From positions 1,178,001 to 1,242,000 of the forward strand of contig NZ_JACVCU010000001.1 of assembly GCF_014518425.1 (NCBI RefSeq): a stretch of 64,000 nucleotides of DNA, in the 5' to 3' direction. Shown piece by piece: positions 1-11,408 of the stretch. Every line of letters starts with the position of its first letter. Positions within the stretch are counted from its first letter, which is position 1. This DNA is from Terrabacter sp. MAHUQ-38. GTDB taxonomy: Bacteria > Actinomycetota > Actinomycetes > Actinomycetales > Dermatophilaceae. Under the pieces are notes generated by a model. The model saw only the letters and a program-made list of their open reading frames with translations, was not told the DNA's origin and did not search any database. Position numbers and translations under genes: made by a program.

Positions 1-2613
<2,613 letters not shown>

Positions 2614-2653
2614 GCGCAACCTCGCCGCTGACCCCGACGGCGCAGGCCCGCCA

Positions 2654-2684
2654 CGTCAGCGCCCCGTTGGGTGGGGCAGTGACG
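2654..2684. terminator. Imperfect hairpin between convergent genes
   Basis: Arms CGTCAGCGCCCC (2654-2665) and GGGGCAGTGACG (2673-2684) pair with two internal mismatches around a 7-nt loop. It lies in the 135-bp gap between the convergent helicase and sugar-dehydrogenase genes, so it could end transcription from both sides. There is no T-tract. Inference only. Confidence 0.4.
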
Positions 2685-2748
2685 TCGGGCGTGGAGGAGG
2701 TCGCGTGCGGCGGGTGGGCGTGCGGCGGCTGCGTCAGTGCTCTGACGG

Positions 2749-4032
2749 TCAGAGGCGCTCGGCGCGCTCGCTCGGCGTGACGACGCCCCGGGTGTCCAGG
2801 AACCGTTTCGCTCGAGCGGCGAGGTCGTCGACGGCATACGCCCGGTGGTGCTGGAGCAGGACCACGATGTCAGCCTCGTCAACCGCGGCGCGCAGGTCCG
2901 GCACGGACGCCGCGGCGTCACCGAGCTCGTCGGCCAGCTCGTCCCAGCGGGCGATGAGCGGGTCGTGGAACGAGACGTCGGCGCCCTGCTCGAGGAGCCG
3001 CCGCCCGACCGGCACCGCGGGAGACTCGCGCTGGTCGGCGATGTCGGCCTTGTACGTGACTCCCAGCAGGAGCACCTTCGCGCCGCGCAGCGCCTTGCCA
3101 CCCTCGTTGAGCGCGTCCTGCACGCGGCGCACGACATAGGCAGGCATGGCCGCGTTGATCTCCTGCGCGAGCTCCACGAACCGGAAGGGGTAGCCCAGCC
3201 GCGTACGCACATTGTGCGACAGGTAGTTCGGGTCGATCGGGATGCAGTGCCCGCCGACGCCGGGGCCCGGGTAGAACGCCTGGAAACCGAAGGGCTTCGT
3301 GCGTGCCGCGGCGATGACCTCCCACAGGTCGATGTCGAGGTCGTGGCAGAAGCGGGCCATCTCGTTGACGAGCGCGATGTTGATGTGGCGGTACGTGTTC
3401 TCGAGGAGCTTGGCCGTCTCGGCCTCCCGCGTGCCGCGTGTGGGTACGACCGTGTCGACGAAGAGCGCGTAGAACGACGAGGCGGCCTCGGTGCACGCCG
3501 GCGTGTGCCCGCCGACGACCTTCGGGGTGTTGCGGATGCCGTAGACCGCGTTGCCCGGGTCCACGCGCTCCGGCGAGAACGCCAGGTGGAAGTCGGCGCC
3601 GGCCCGTAGACCGCTCGTCTCGAGGAGGGGGCGGACCACCTCGTCGGTCGTCCCCGGGTACGTCGTCGACTCGAGGACGACGAGGGTGCCGGGCACGAGG
3701 TGCTCGGCGAGCGTCGTGACCGCCGCCCGCACGGCAGCCAGGTCGGGACCGCCGTCGGGGCTGAGCGGGGTCGGGACGCAGACGACGACGGTCGACGCGT
3801 CGGCAAGGCACGCGGCATCGGTCGTCGGCTCGAAGCCGGACACCACCATCTTCGCGACGTCGTCGTCGGACAGGTCGTCGACGTGCGAGCGCCCGGCCGC
3901 CAGGTCGGCCACGACGTCGGCGCTCGTGTCGAGACCAGCCACGACGAGGCCGGAGTGCACCGCGGCCTGCGCCAGGGGCAGCCCGACGTAGCCCAGACCG
4001 ATGACGGCGACGTCGTACCGCCGACCGTTCAC
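2749..4032 (-). CDS. Nucleotide-sugar dehydrogenase (UDP-GlcNAc 6-dehydrogenase, WbpA-like)
   Basis: A 427-residue UDP-glucose/GDP-mannose dehydrogenase family protein that oxidises C6 of a UDP-sugar to the uronic acid with two NAD+. The N-terminal Rossmann motif VIGLGYVGLPLA and the catalytic-Cys motif YPGPGVGGHCIPIDPNYLS are visible; the IPIDPNYL form of the latter is typical of the UDP-GlcNAc (WbpA-type) branch, so UDP-GlcNAcA is the probable product. I chose the GTG at 4032 because GGGAG lies 5 nt upstream; a TTG at 4044 is also in frame. It is the last gene of the minus-strand polysaccharide operon, 18 bp after wecB. The exact sugar specificity is inference. Confidence 0.88.
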   Translation of the reverse strand: MNGRRYDVAVIGLGYVGLPLAQAAVHSGLVVAGLDTSADVVADLAAGRSHVDDLSDDDVAKMVVSGFEPTTDAACLADASTVVVCVPTPLSPDGGPDLAAVRAAVTTLAEHLVPGTLVVLESTTYPGTTDEVVRPLLETSGLRAGADFHLAFSPERVDPGNAVYGIRNTPKVVGGHTPACTEAASSFYALFVDTVVPTRGTREAETAKLLENTYRHINIALVNEMARFCHDLDIDLWEVIAAARTKPFGFQAFYPGPGVGGHCIPIDPNYLSHNVRTRLGYPFRFVELAQEINAAMPAYVVRRVQDALNEGGKALRGAKVLLLGVTYKADIADQRESPAVPVGRRLLEQGADVSFHDPLIARWDELADELGDAAASVPDLRAAVDEADIVVLLQHHRAYAVDDLAARAKRFLDTRGVVTPSERAERL

Positions 4033-4050
4033 CGTGGCTCCCAAGAGGAC

Positions 4051-5235
4051 TCAGACCCGCACATGCTCGGCTGCCGGCTCGAAGTCCGGTGCGCGGTGCC
4101 CGACACCCAGCAGCTCGGTGATCGCCGCGACACACCGCTCGGCCGCCCGTCCGTCGCCGTACGGGTTGACGGCGTTCGCCATGTCCGCGTACGCGTCGGC
4201 ATCGTCGAGCAGCCGCTCGACGGCCGCGCGGATCGTGGGCCCGTGCGTGCCGACGAGGCGAACCGTGCCGGCCTCGACGGCCTCGGGCCGCTCGGTCGTG
4301 TCGCGCATGACGAGCACCGGCTTGCCGAGGCTCGGGGCCTCCTCCTGGACGCCGCCCGAGTCCGTGAGGACGACGGTCGCGCCGGCGAGGGCGTGGGCGA
4401 ACTGGTGGTAGTCCACCGGTTCGGTGAGCACCACGTTGTCGAGCCGGCCGAGGAGCGGCTCGATGACCTCTCGGACGACCGGGTTGCGGTGCATCGGCAG
4501 CAGCACCTGCAGGTCGGGCCGTTCGCGGGCGAGGTCGCGGATCGCCGTCATCGTCTCGACCATCCGCGGCCCCCAGGACTCGCGCCGGTGCGACGTGACG
4601 AGCAGCAGGTCGCGGCCCGACCGCGCCTCCTCCACGACGGCGGCCACTCGCCGGTCGGCGAACTCGACCGGCTGCGCGGTGGTCCAGTGCAGCGCGTCGA
4701 TGACGGTGTTGCCGGTGACGGGCACCCGCGCGGGATCGACCGACTCGCGGACCAGGTTGGCCTTGGACGTCGCCGTCGGCGCGAGGTGCAGGTCAGCGAG
4801 CGGCGCCGTCAGGCGGCGGTTCGCCTCCTCCGGGAAGGGTGAGCGCACGTCCCCGGTGCGCAGGCCGGCCTCGAGGTGCACGACCGGGATGTGCTCGTAG
4901 AAGGCGGCCAGCCCGGTCGCGAGGACGGTCGTCGTGTCGCCCTGCACGACGACGACGTCGGGGCGCGTCTGCCGGAGCAGCTCCGACGTCGCCAGCACGG
5001 TGCGCGCGGTGATCTCCGCGAGCGTGGCGCCGGGCGCCATCAGGTCGAGGTCGTGCGCCGGAACGATGCCGAAGAGGGCGTTGACCTGGTCGAGCATCTC
5101 CCGGTGCTGGCCCGTCACGGCGACGATCGGCTCCACCCGCTCGTCGGCCTCGAGCGCGGCGACGAGAGGCGCCATCTTGATGGCCTCGGGCCGGGTCCCG
5201 TAGACGGTCATGACACGGTGCTGGGTCGAGTGCAT
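4051..5235 (-). CDS. wecB: UDP-N-acetylglucosamine 2-epimerase (non-hydrolysing)
   Basis: A 394-residue WecB/MnaA-type epimerase interconverting UDP-GlcNAc and UDP-ManNAc in the cytoplasm. The start MTVYGTRPEAIKMAPL, the QGDTTT and HLEAGLRTGD motifs, the SHRRESWG segment and the TDSGGVQEEAPSLGKPVLVMR nucleotide-binding stretch are family hallmarks. The ATG at 5235 follows the Shine-Dalgarno AAGGAGA, which overlaps the end of wecC, and gives the expected length. Immediate neighbours wecC and a second dehydrogenase place it in making UDP-ManNAc as precursor of ManNAcA for the surface glycan. It could also feed ManNAc itself into a linkage unit. Confidence 0.93.
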   Translation of the reverse strand: MHSTQHRVMTVYGTRPEAIKMAPLVAALEADERVEPIVAVTGQHREMLDQVNALFGIVPAHDLDLMAPGATLAEITARTVLATSELLRQTRPDVVVVQGDTTTVLATGLAAFYEHIPVVHLEAGLRTGDVRSPFPEEANRRLTAPLADLHLAPTATSKANLVRESVDPARVPVTGNTVIDALHWTTAQPVEFADRRVAAVVEEARSGRDLLLVTSHRRESWGPRMVETMTAIRDLARERPDLQVLLPMHRNPVVREVIEPLLGRLDNVVLTEPVDYHQFAHALAGATVVLTDSGGVQEEAPSLGKPVLVMRDTTERPEAVEAGTVRLVGTHGPTIRAAVERLLDDADAYADMANAVNPYGDGRAAERCVAAITELLGVGHRAPDFEPAAEHVRV

Positions 5236-5248
5236 GATCGAATCTCCT

Positions 5249-6508
5249 TCAGCGCCAGAGGCCGCGGGTGTCGACGAGCTCGCGACCACGCAGGTCGCCC
5301 AGGCTGATCGAGCGGAACGCGGCATGGTCGACGAGCAGCACGACCACGTCGGCCTCGCGGATCGCCTGCTCCGTCGCGGCGAGCTCGACGTTGGGGAGGG
5401 CGGCGAGACTCACTGGCAGGGCGTCGACGTGGGGCTCGACGGCGAGCACCCGCACGTCGGGGTTCTCGGCCGCCAGCAGCTCGGTGATCGACAGCGCGGG
5501 GGACTCGCGCAGGTCGTCGATGTCTGCCTTGAACGCCAGGCCGAGGCAGGCGACCGTGGGCGTGACGCCCTCACGGTCCCGGACGAACGCGAGCGCCTCG
5601 GTCACCTTGCCCAGGACCGTGCGCGGGCGGGCGTCGTTGGTCTCGCGGGCGGCCCGGATGATCTTCGCCTGCTGAGGCGCCGCCGCCACGATGAACCACG
5701 GGTCGACCGCGATGCAGTGCCCGCCGACACCGGGCCCGGGCTGGAGGATGTTGACGCGCGGGTGGTGGTTGGCCATCGAGATGACCTCCCAGACGTCGAG
5801 CCCGACGTGCTCGCAGATCTCGGCGAGCTCGTTGGCGAAGGCGATGTTGACGTCACGGAACGCGTTCTCGGTCAGCTTCGACATCTCGGCCGACTTCGCG
5901 TCGGTGAGGATGATCTCGCCCGTCACGAACGTCCGGTAGACCTCTGCGGCGCGCAGCGCGCACTCCGGCGAGAGGCCGCCGACGATGCGGTCGTTCGAGA
6001 AGATCTCGACCATGATCCGCCCCGGCAGCACCCGCTCGGGGCAGTGCGCGAGGTGCACGTCGGAGATGCCGCCCTGGTGCGGCAGCTTGAGGTCGGGACG
6101 CAGGTCCGAGATCCACCCGGAGATCAGCTCCGTCGTGCCAGGCGGCGACGTGGACTCGAGGATGACGACCTCGCCGCCGCGCAGCATCGGCGCGATCGCT
6201 TCGGTCGCCGAGCGCACGTGGCGCAGGTCGGGCTCGTGGTCCCCGGTGAAGGGCGTCGGAACGGCGATGAGGTAGACGGACGCGTGCGGCATCGTCGTCG
6301 TCGCCGTGAGCAGCCCGTCGTCGACGGCGGCCGCGATCGCGACGTCGAGGTTCGGCTCGACGATGGGCACTCGTCCGGCGTTGATCTCGGACACGGTGCG
6401 CTCGTTGACGTCGACGCCCGTCACGCGCAGGCCCTGCTTCGTCAGGGCGGCGCAGGTGGGCAGGCCGATGTAGCCGAGGCCGATGACGGCGATTCCGTCG
6501 TCGAACAT
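5249..6508 (-). CDS. wecC: UDP-N-acetyl-D-mannosaminuronate dehydrogenase
   Basis: A 419-residue nucleotide-sugar dehydrogenase with Rossmann motif VIGLGYIGLPTCAAL and catalytic motif GPGVGGHCIAVDPWFIV; the AVDPWFIV form is that of WecC, which oxidises UDP-ManNAc to UDP-ManNAcA. The ATG at 6508 has GGGAGAT upstream. The gene precedes wecB by 13 bp, so the two probably act in sequence (UDP-GlcNAc to UDP-ManNAc to UDP-ManNAcA). ManNAcA is known in Micrococcus teichuronic acid, so an actinobacterial wall polymer is a reasonable product. That last point is inference from context. Confidence 0.92.
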   Translation of the reverse strand: MFDDGIAVIGLGYIGLPTCAALTKQGLRVTGVDVNERTVSEINAGRVPIVEPNLDVAIAAAVDDGLLTATTTMPHASVYLIAVPTPFTGDHEPDLRHVRSATEAIAPMLRGGEVVILESTSPPGTTELISGWISDLRPDLKLPHQGGISDVHLAHCPERVLPGRIMVEIFSNDRIVGGLSPECALRAAEVYRTFVTGEIILTDAKSAEMSKLTENAFRDVNIAFANELAEICEHVGLDVWEVISMANHHPRVNILQPGPGVGGHCIAVDPWFIVAAAPQQAKIIRAARETNDARPRTVLGKVTEALAFVRDREGVTPTVACLGLAFKADIDDLRESPALSITELLAAENPDVRVLAVEPHVDALPVSLAALPNVELAATEQAIREADVVVLLVDHAAFRSISLGDLRGRELVDTRGLWR

Positions 6509-6566
6509 GGATGGATCTCCCGGGGGTGGTGAGGGGGTGGTGGGTTGGGAAAGGTCGCGCGGGTGG

Positions 6567-7823
6567 TCAGACGGCGAGTCCGCGGCGCTCCCAGGCCGTG
6601 CTGCCGGCGCTGCCGGCGCTGCCGGCGCTGCCGGTGCTGCCGGTGCGTCGCGGCGCGGGCTCGTCGACGTGGTGGGGGAGCGCGGAGGTCCCGGCCGCCT
6701 TACCGCGCCGGCGCTGCGCGAGGTCGGTCACGTGGCGCACGAAGTCGTGGCCGATGACGTTCCAGTCGTAGTGCTCCCGCACGTACGCGTGCCCGGCGCG
6801 TCCCATCGCCTCACGGCGCTCGCGGTCGCGCGAGAGCTCGATGAGTGCGGTGGCCGTGGCCTCGGCGTCGTCGAACGGGACGACGACGCCGCAGCCGGCC
6901 GTCTCGACGAGGTCGGCGGCGAGCGGCAGCGGGGTCGTCACGACGGGCAGGCCGTGGGCCATGTACTCGATGACCTTCGTCGGCATCGAGTGCCGGTAGT
7001 TCGGCCGGTCCTCGAGCAGCGACAGGCCCGCGAGGGCGCCGTCGAGCATCGGCAGGGCCCGGGCGCTCGGCACGAAACCGTGGTGCACGACGTGCCCGCA
7101 CTTCACGCCCCAGGTCAGGGTGTCGGCGGTGCGTGAGTCGCGCGCCGCTCCGATGATCTCGACCTTCACTTCGCCGCGCGTCGCGACCGTGAGCAGTCGG
7201 CCGGCCTGCAGGAGGGTCGCCGCCCCGCGGGCCATCGTCAGCGACCCCAGATAGACGGCGCGCGATCCGCCGGGTGGCTGCGCCGTGCTGGGCACGCGCA
7301 CCGTGTTGGGCACGACGACGTGCTCGCGCTCGAAACGGTCGGCGTACGCGTACTCCGCGAGGATGAGGTCGTGGCGCCGCTCGGCGTGCCGCTCGATCGC
7401 GCGCGCGGCGCGGGCGAGGGGACCTCGGGCCCGCTCCGGCACCCAGGGCTTGGCCTCGATGGCCGCGGCGGTGTCCTCGTGGACGTCCCACACGAGGTTG
7501 TCGAGGCCGAGTCCTGCTGCGGCAGCGACGATCTCGGGATCGTGGACGAGCACGACGTCGTGCTGGGCCGCTTCGCGCGCGAGCAGCCGTCGCGCCGCGC
7601 GGAACGCCTCGCCGCGGCTGCGGGCCACGGCGTGCGGCAGGTCGACGGGACGCAGCCCCGGCACGTCGGGGAGGTCGACGCCGTGCGCGGCGAAGGGGGC
7701 GGCATACGTCACCTGGAGACCGGCGTCGAGGAGCGCGCCGATCTCGCGGTGCCGGATCCGTGCGTCCTCCGGGTGGTGCACGACGGTGACGACGAGGGCA
7801 CTCAGGGGTGCGTCGGGGCTCAC
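6567..7823 (-). CDS. Glycosyltransferase family 4
   Basis: A 418-residue GT-B fold protein. The N-terminal half (PEDARIRHREIGALLDAG, HDPEIVAAAAGLG, VWDVHED) matches GT4 acceptor domains. The C-terminal half has the nucleotide-sugar segment YRHSMPTKVIEYMAHGLPVV with its conserved Glu. The GTG at 7823 overlaps the stop of the ABC ATPase gene (GTGA). The longer open frame upstream of this GTG is only the other frame of the ATPase gene. The last about 25 residues are a Gly/Ser/Thr/Ala tail encoded by a 9-bp tandem repeat. It probably transfers a sugar to the cytoplasmic lipid-linked glycan before export; donor and acceptor are unknown. Confidence 0.88.
   Translation of the reverse strand: MSPDAPLSALVVTVVHHPEDARIRHREIGALLDAGLQVTYAAPFAAHGVDLPDVPGLRPVDLPHAVARSRGEAFRAARRLLAREAAQHDVVLVHDPEIVAAAAGLGLDNLVWDVHEDTAAAIEAKPWVPERARGPLARAARAIERHAERRHDLILAEYAYADRFEREHVVVPNTVRVPSTAQPPGGSRAVYLGSLTMARGAATLLQAGRLLTVATRGEVKVEIIGAARDSRTADTLTWGVKCGHVVHHGFVPSARALPMLDGALAGLSLLEDRPNYRHSMPTKVIEYMAHGLPVVTTPLPLAADLVETAGCGVVVPFDDAEATATALIELSRDRERREAMGRAGHAYVREHYDWNVIGHDFVRHVTDLAQRRRGKAAGTSALPHHVDEPAPRRTGSTGSAGSAGSAGSTAWERRGLAV
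6601..6645 (-). repeat. Five tandem 9-bp units in a glycosyltransferase tail
   Basis: The plus strand reads CTGCCGGCG three times then CTGCCGGTG twice. On the coding strand this gives five Gly-Ser-(Thr/Ala) triplets near the C-terminus of the glycosyltransferase, probably a flexible, slippage-prone tail. Confidence 0.85.
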
Positions 7824-8611
7824 GCCGTGACCTTCCTGTGGGACTGCTCGTAGGCGCGGACGACGTCCTCGGTCGGACCGTCCATGACGAGCCGGCCCTG
7901 GTCCATCCACAGGACCCGGTCGCAGGACTCGCGGATCGCGGCGTTGCTGTGACTGACGAGGAAGACGGTCGACGCGTCGCGCCGGATCTCGGCGATGCGC
8001 TCGCGGCTGCGCGCCTGGAAGTCGGCGTCGCCGGTCGCGAGGGCCTCGTCGATCATGAGGATGTCGGGTGCGGCGGCCGTCGAGATGGCGAAGCGCAGCC
8101 GCGCCCCCATGCCCGAGGAGTAGGCGCTCATCGGCAGGTCGACGAAGTCGCCGATGCCGGAGAACGCGACGATGTCGTCGTAGCGGTCGCGGACCTGTCG
8201 CGGGGTGAGCCCGAGTGCGAGGCCGCCGATCATCACGTTCTTCGAGCCGGTGAGCCCGGAGAGGAGCACGGCGTTGACGCCGAGCAGTGACGGTCGTCCG
8301 GCCGCCCAGACCCGTCCGCCCGTCGGCGGGATGAGACCGGCGATCGCTCGGAGCAGCGTGCTCTTGCCCGACCCGTTGCGCCCGATGATGCCGACGGCCT
8401 CGCCGTGGCCCACCACGAACGACACCTTCTTGACGGCATGGACCTTGCGCACGGAGCTGACCGGGTTGCGCTTCGTCAGCAGCCGCTCGACGAACGGCAG
8501 GTCGCCACCCGTGTCGGTGCCCTTCTTCTTGGCCCCGAAGACGGTGTAGACGATGTCGAGGTCCGAGCACACGACGCTCGGCCTGTGATGTGTCACCTCA
8601 GTTGCTGCCAT
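7820..8611 (-). CDS. Polysaccharide ABC exporter, ATP-binding subunit (Wzt/TagH type)
   Basis: A 263-residue ABC ATPase. Visible are Walker A GRNGSGKST (about residue 82), signature YSSGMGARLRFAIS, Walker B ILMIDEALATGD and the switch His in LVSHSN. The DEALATGD form and the motif order match the Wzt/TagH/RfbE subfamily that powers export of lipid-linked polysaccharides. There is no long C-terminal sugar-binding domain as in some Wzt proteins, so chain-length or cap recognition is probably not done by this subunit. It overlaps the permease gene by 14 bp and the following glycosyltransferase gene by 4 bp, so translation is probably coupled. Confidence 0.92.
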   Translation of the reverse strand: MAATEVTHHRPSVVCSDLDIVYTVFGAKKKGTDTGGDLPFVERLLTKRNPVSSVRKVHAVKKVSFVVGHGEAVGIIGRNGSGKSTLLRAIAGLIPPTGGRVWAAGRPSLLGVNAVLLSGLTGSKNVMIGGLALGLTPRQVRDRYDDIVAFSGIGDFVDLPMSAYSSGMGARLRFAISTAAAPDILMIDEALATGDADFQARSRERIAEIRRDASTVFLVSHSNAAIRESCDRVLWMDQGRLVMDGPTEDVVRAYEQSHRKVTA

Positions 8612-9509
8612 AGCGACCCTCCCCGCGCCAGAAGAAGATGAGCCCGGCGGCGCAGAGCCCGACTCCCCAGGCCGCGGCCGCGACCCAGCTGCCCCACGTC
8701 AGGGCGTACTGGTCCATGAGGGCCTCGCGCGCCGTCGTCATGCTCACCGCGAGCGGCTGGTAGAGCAGGAGCGCGCTCACCAGGCCGTGCCCGGCGTAGT
8801 GCGGGATGGAGAAGAAGACGCCCGACACGTAGCGGGCCAGGCGCACGCCGACGGGCACGAGGTTCGACGAGTCGCGGGCCGCGTTGACGATGCGCGCCAG
8901 GAAGAACGCGAGCCCGAGGTTGATGAGCGTCTGGAGCAGCAGCGCGACCGGGAAGAGCAGCCAGTGCAGCGAGAACGGCTCTCCCGTCAAGGGGATCATG
9001 ACGATGAGCACCGCGAAGGCCGGCACGTTGACGAGCAGCTGCGTCAGCGTCACCGAGATCGGCAGCACCGCCCGGGGGAAACGCAGGGCGCGCACGAGCC
9101 CGATCTGTCCGACGACGGCGCGTGAGCCGGCGATGATCGCCGTCGCCGAGTACCCGAAGACGAAGATGCCGATCGTGAGGAACGCGATGTAGTTCTCGGT
9201 GCCGCCGCGGGTCTTCAGCAGCAGCCCGAAGATCAGGTAGTACGAGCCGACGAGCAGGAGCGGGTTGATGACCGCCCACAGCTGCCCGAGGTAGTTGTTC
9301 TGGTTCGCGGCCCAGGCCTGCGCCGACGACAGGTGCCACACGAGGTGCCGGTAGCCCCAGACCTCGCGTACGTAGCCGCCGAACCGCGGCCGCACGCCGA
9401 GCTCCTCGAGCCCGGCGCCCCGCGCCAGGGTCGCGGCCTGCTCTGGCGTGAGCCGTGCCGGCACGGTCCGCTCCTCCACACCGTCAACCACGTTGCTCCC
9501 GATCGTCAT
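8598..9509 (-). CDS. Polysaccharide ABC exporter, ABC-2 permease (Wzm/TagG type)
   Basis: A 303-residue integral membrane protein with about six hydrophobic segments and the ABC-2 features YRHLVWHLSSAQ, NNYLGQLWAVINPLLLVGSYYLIFG and LRFPRAVLPISVTLTQLL, typical of Wzm/TagG permeases. The ATG at 9509 overlaps the stop of the upstream glycosyltransferase gene (ATGA), which favours it over an in-frame start 60 bp further up. With the adjacent ATPase it would form the 2+2 exporter that flips a completed undecaprenyl-linked polymer across the membrane. No Wzx flippase or Wzy polymerase gene is nearby, which agrees with the ABC route. Confidence 0.92.
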   Translation of the reverse strand: MTIGSNVVDGVEERTVPARLTPEQAATLARGAGLEELGVRPRFGGYVREVWGYRHLVWHLSSAQAWAANQNNYLGQLWAVINPLLLVGSYYLIFGLLLKTRGGTENYIAFLTIGIFVFGYSATAIIAGSRAVVGQIGLVRALRFPRAVLPISVTLTQLLVNVPAFAVLIVMIPLTGEPFSLHWLLFPVALLLQTLINLGLAFFLARIVNAARDSSNLVPVGVRLARYVSGVFFSIPHYAGHGLVSALLLYQPLAVSMTTAREALMDQYALTWGSWVAAAAWGVGLCAAGLIFFWRGEGRYGSN

Positions 9510-11218
9510 GCCGCCACCGTCCGCACCTGCTCGTAGACCCGCCCGTATGCCGTCGCGGCCGCCGACCACGTCCGCTCGGTCGCGACGTGGTCGCGGGCGC
9601 GGGCCCCCAGCCGCGCGCGGCGGTCCGGGTCGTCGACGAGGGCGCGCAGGGCCTGCGCCAGCAGGGCCGCGTCGTCGGGCGGTACGACGACGCCGCGGTC
9701 GTGGTCGACCACCTCACAGAGCGGCGGCAGGTCCGTGACGACGACCGGACGCCCGAGCGCCATGGCCTCCACGGGCTTGAGCGGAGGCACCATCGCCGTC
9801 ACGGGGGTCGCGCGGCGCGGCACGCAGAAGACGTCGATCGCGGCATGGTGGTCGCGCGTGCGGGCATGCGGAACGCGCCCGGTGAGGACGAAGCGGGTGC
9901 GCGTCCCTGAGCGGCGCAGCTCGGCGGCGCGTCGCACCAGTCGGTCGCGGGCGGCGCCGTCACCGACGACGAGCACCACGAGCCGCGCGTCGTCGAGCAG
10001 CGCGCCGGCCTCGACGAGCACGTCGATGCCCTCGTACGCGTTGAGCGTCGTCACGGTGCCGACGACGACGTCTCCGGGCCGGATGTCGAGGGCCGTGCGC
10101 ACGGACCCGCCGTCCACGGGGTCGGTGAGGTGGGTGTCGGGCACGCAGTTGCCGATGACGTGGACGCGCGACCGGTCGACCCCGCGCGCGACGACGTCGT
10201 CGCGCATGGTCTCCGACAGCACGACGACGGCGGCAGCCAGGATCATGCAGCGGGTCTCGGTGGCACGCGTCCAGCGGTAGAAGTCGCTGGCGACGTCACC
10301 GCCGCGGCTGCGCCACGTGTCCTCGAGGAAGCCGCGGGCCTCGTAGACGACGGGTACGCCGAGGCGCTCGCCGGCGAGCAGCGCGGCCTGGCCGTTGACG
10401 TGCTTCGAGTGCGCGTGGAGGACGTCGGCGCCGACCGCTCGCGCGAGCGAGACGACCGTGGCGGCATACGCCTCGAGGTGGCGGTCGGGCAGGTCGAGCC
10501 GGCGTCCACCTCGCAGGTCGCGGTGGTAGGACACGCCCTCGAGCGTCACGTGGCCGGGGGCGCCGACGTGGCCCTGCGCGACGGGGAAGCCGGGTGGCGT
10601 GCAGACGTGCGCGTCGACCCCGGCCGCGCGCTGGGCCGCGACGAGTCCCTGGGTGCGGACGGTGTAGCCGGCCTGGACCTCTGGCAGCGAGTTCGTGACG
10701 ACGTGGAGCACGGCCGAGCGCGACGACGCGGTCTGTGCGACGGCCGTCGGTCGGCCCAGCCCGTCGAGGGCTGCGCCGGTGAGGACGGAGCGCTCGCCCT
10801 CGAGCCACCGGCGGTGGGCGCGGGCCAACGGGTTGCGCACGCCGTCGAGTGCGCGCTGGGCAGCGCCGACGTCGCCGGCCGCGTGAGCGAGGAAGGCCGC
10901 CGCGCTGCCGCGGGCCGGCTCCGGCTGCGCCGTGCCGGTGGGTGACGCGCTCCACTGGCCCGTGGCGGCCGCCGCGGCGAGGAGGTGCTGCGCCCGGCGC
11001 GGTCCGGCGCTGCGCAGCTCGTCGGCGAGGCGGCGCCGGGCGAGCTCGCGCTGACCCGACGCTGCGGCGGCGATGACGGAGAGCGGGCCCCGGGTGCGGC
11101 GGCTCAGCTCGCGCCGCACACCGGCGGGGAGCACCCGCGTGCCGACCCACACCGCCTGCCACGGGTTGCGGGTCAGGTGCGCGCGGGCGACACACGCGGC
11201 CACCGGGAGGTTCGCCAC
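9506..11218 (-). CDS. Glycosyltransferase family 4 with N-terminal extension
   Basis: About 570 residues. The first about 180 residues are Ala/Arg-rich with no domain I recognise. From HVVTNSLPEVQAGYTVRTQGL onward it is a GT4 enzyme, with ADVLHAHSKHVNGQAALLAG, PVVYEARGFLEDTW, and the C-terminal PPLKPVEAMALGRPVVVTDLPPL segment. It is the first gene of the minus-strand export operon and overlaps the permease start by 4 bp. The start is uncertain: the frame is open to 11455, no good Shine-Dalgarno or TAnnnT box is seen, and I chose GTG 11218 because it is the last start before the conserved stretch. GTG 11305 is an alternative. Confidence 0.8.
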   Translation of the reverse strand: MANLPVAACVARAHLTRNPWQAVWVGTRVLPAGVRRELSRRTRGPLSVIAAAASGQRELARRRLADELRSAGPRRAQHLLAAAAATGQWSASPTGTAQPEPARGSAAAFLAHAAGDVGAAQRALDGVRNPLARAHRRWLEGERSVLTGAALDGLGRPTAVAQTASSRSAVLHVVTNSLPEVQAGYTVRTQGLVAAQRAAGVDAHVCTPPGFPVAQGHVGAPGHVTLEGVSYHRDLRGGRRLDLPDRHLEAYAATVVSLARAVGADVLHAHSKHVNGQAALLAGERLGVPVVYEARGFLEDTWRSRGGDVASDFYRWTRATETRCMILAAAVVVLSETMRDDVVARGVDRSRVHVIGNCVPDTHLTDPVDGGSVRTALDIRPGDVVVGTVTTLNAYEGIDVLVEAGALLDDARLVVLVVGDGAARDRLVRRAAELRRSGTRTRFVLTGRVPHARTRDHHAAIDVFCVPRRATPVTAMVPPLKPVEAMALGRPVVVTDLPPLCEVVDHDRGVVVPPDDAALLAQALRALVDDPDRRARLGARARDHVATERTWSAAATAYGRVYEQVRTVAA

Positions 11219-11408
11219 GAGCAGGGCCGTCGTGGTCGGGACGTCACCAACTGTTCGGCTTCCCGTTGCATCGCGTGATCCGGGAGCGCCGAATGCGGAT
11301 GCCACACTGGCGCCGAGTCTGGGGGTCACCCACCGAACGTTGCAGCCGAACGCCGAACGGCGGACCGGCCCGGGCGGAACGACAGTCGAACAGAGAGAGA
11401 AGTTTGTG
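11219..11408. other. Divergent intergenic region of the glycan locus
   Basis: About 190 bp between divergent glycosyltransferase genes, presumably holding promoters for both directions. It contains no TA dinucleotide until just before the plus-strand gene, so no sigma-70-like -10 box can be named. GAGAGAAG at 11395-11402 is the ribosome binding site for the plus-strand gene. If the minus-strand gene starts further upstream, part of this would be coding. Confidence 0.5.

Noticed and set aside
7824-8570. N-terminal extension of the glycosyltransferase through the ABC ATPase region
   Set aside because: The extension is Arg/His/Pro-rich shadow of the ATPase gene; the glycosyltransferase start GTG 7823 overlaps the ATPase stop.
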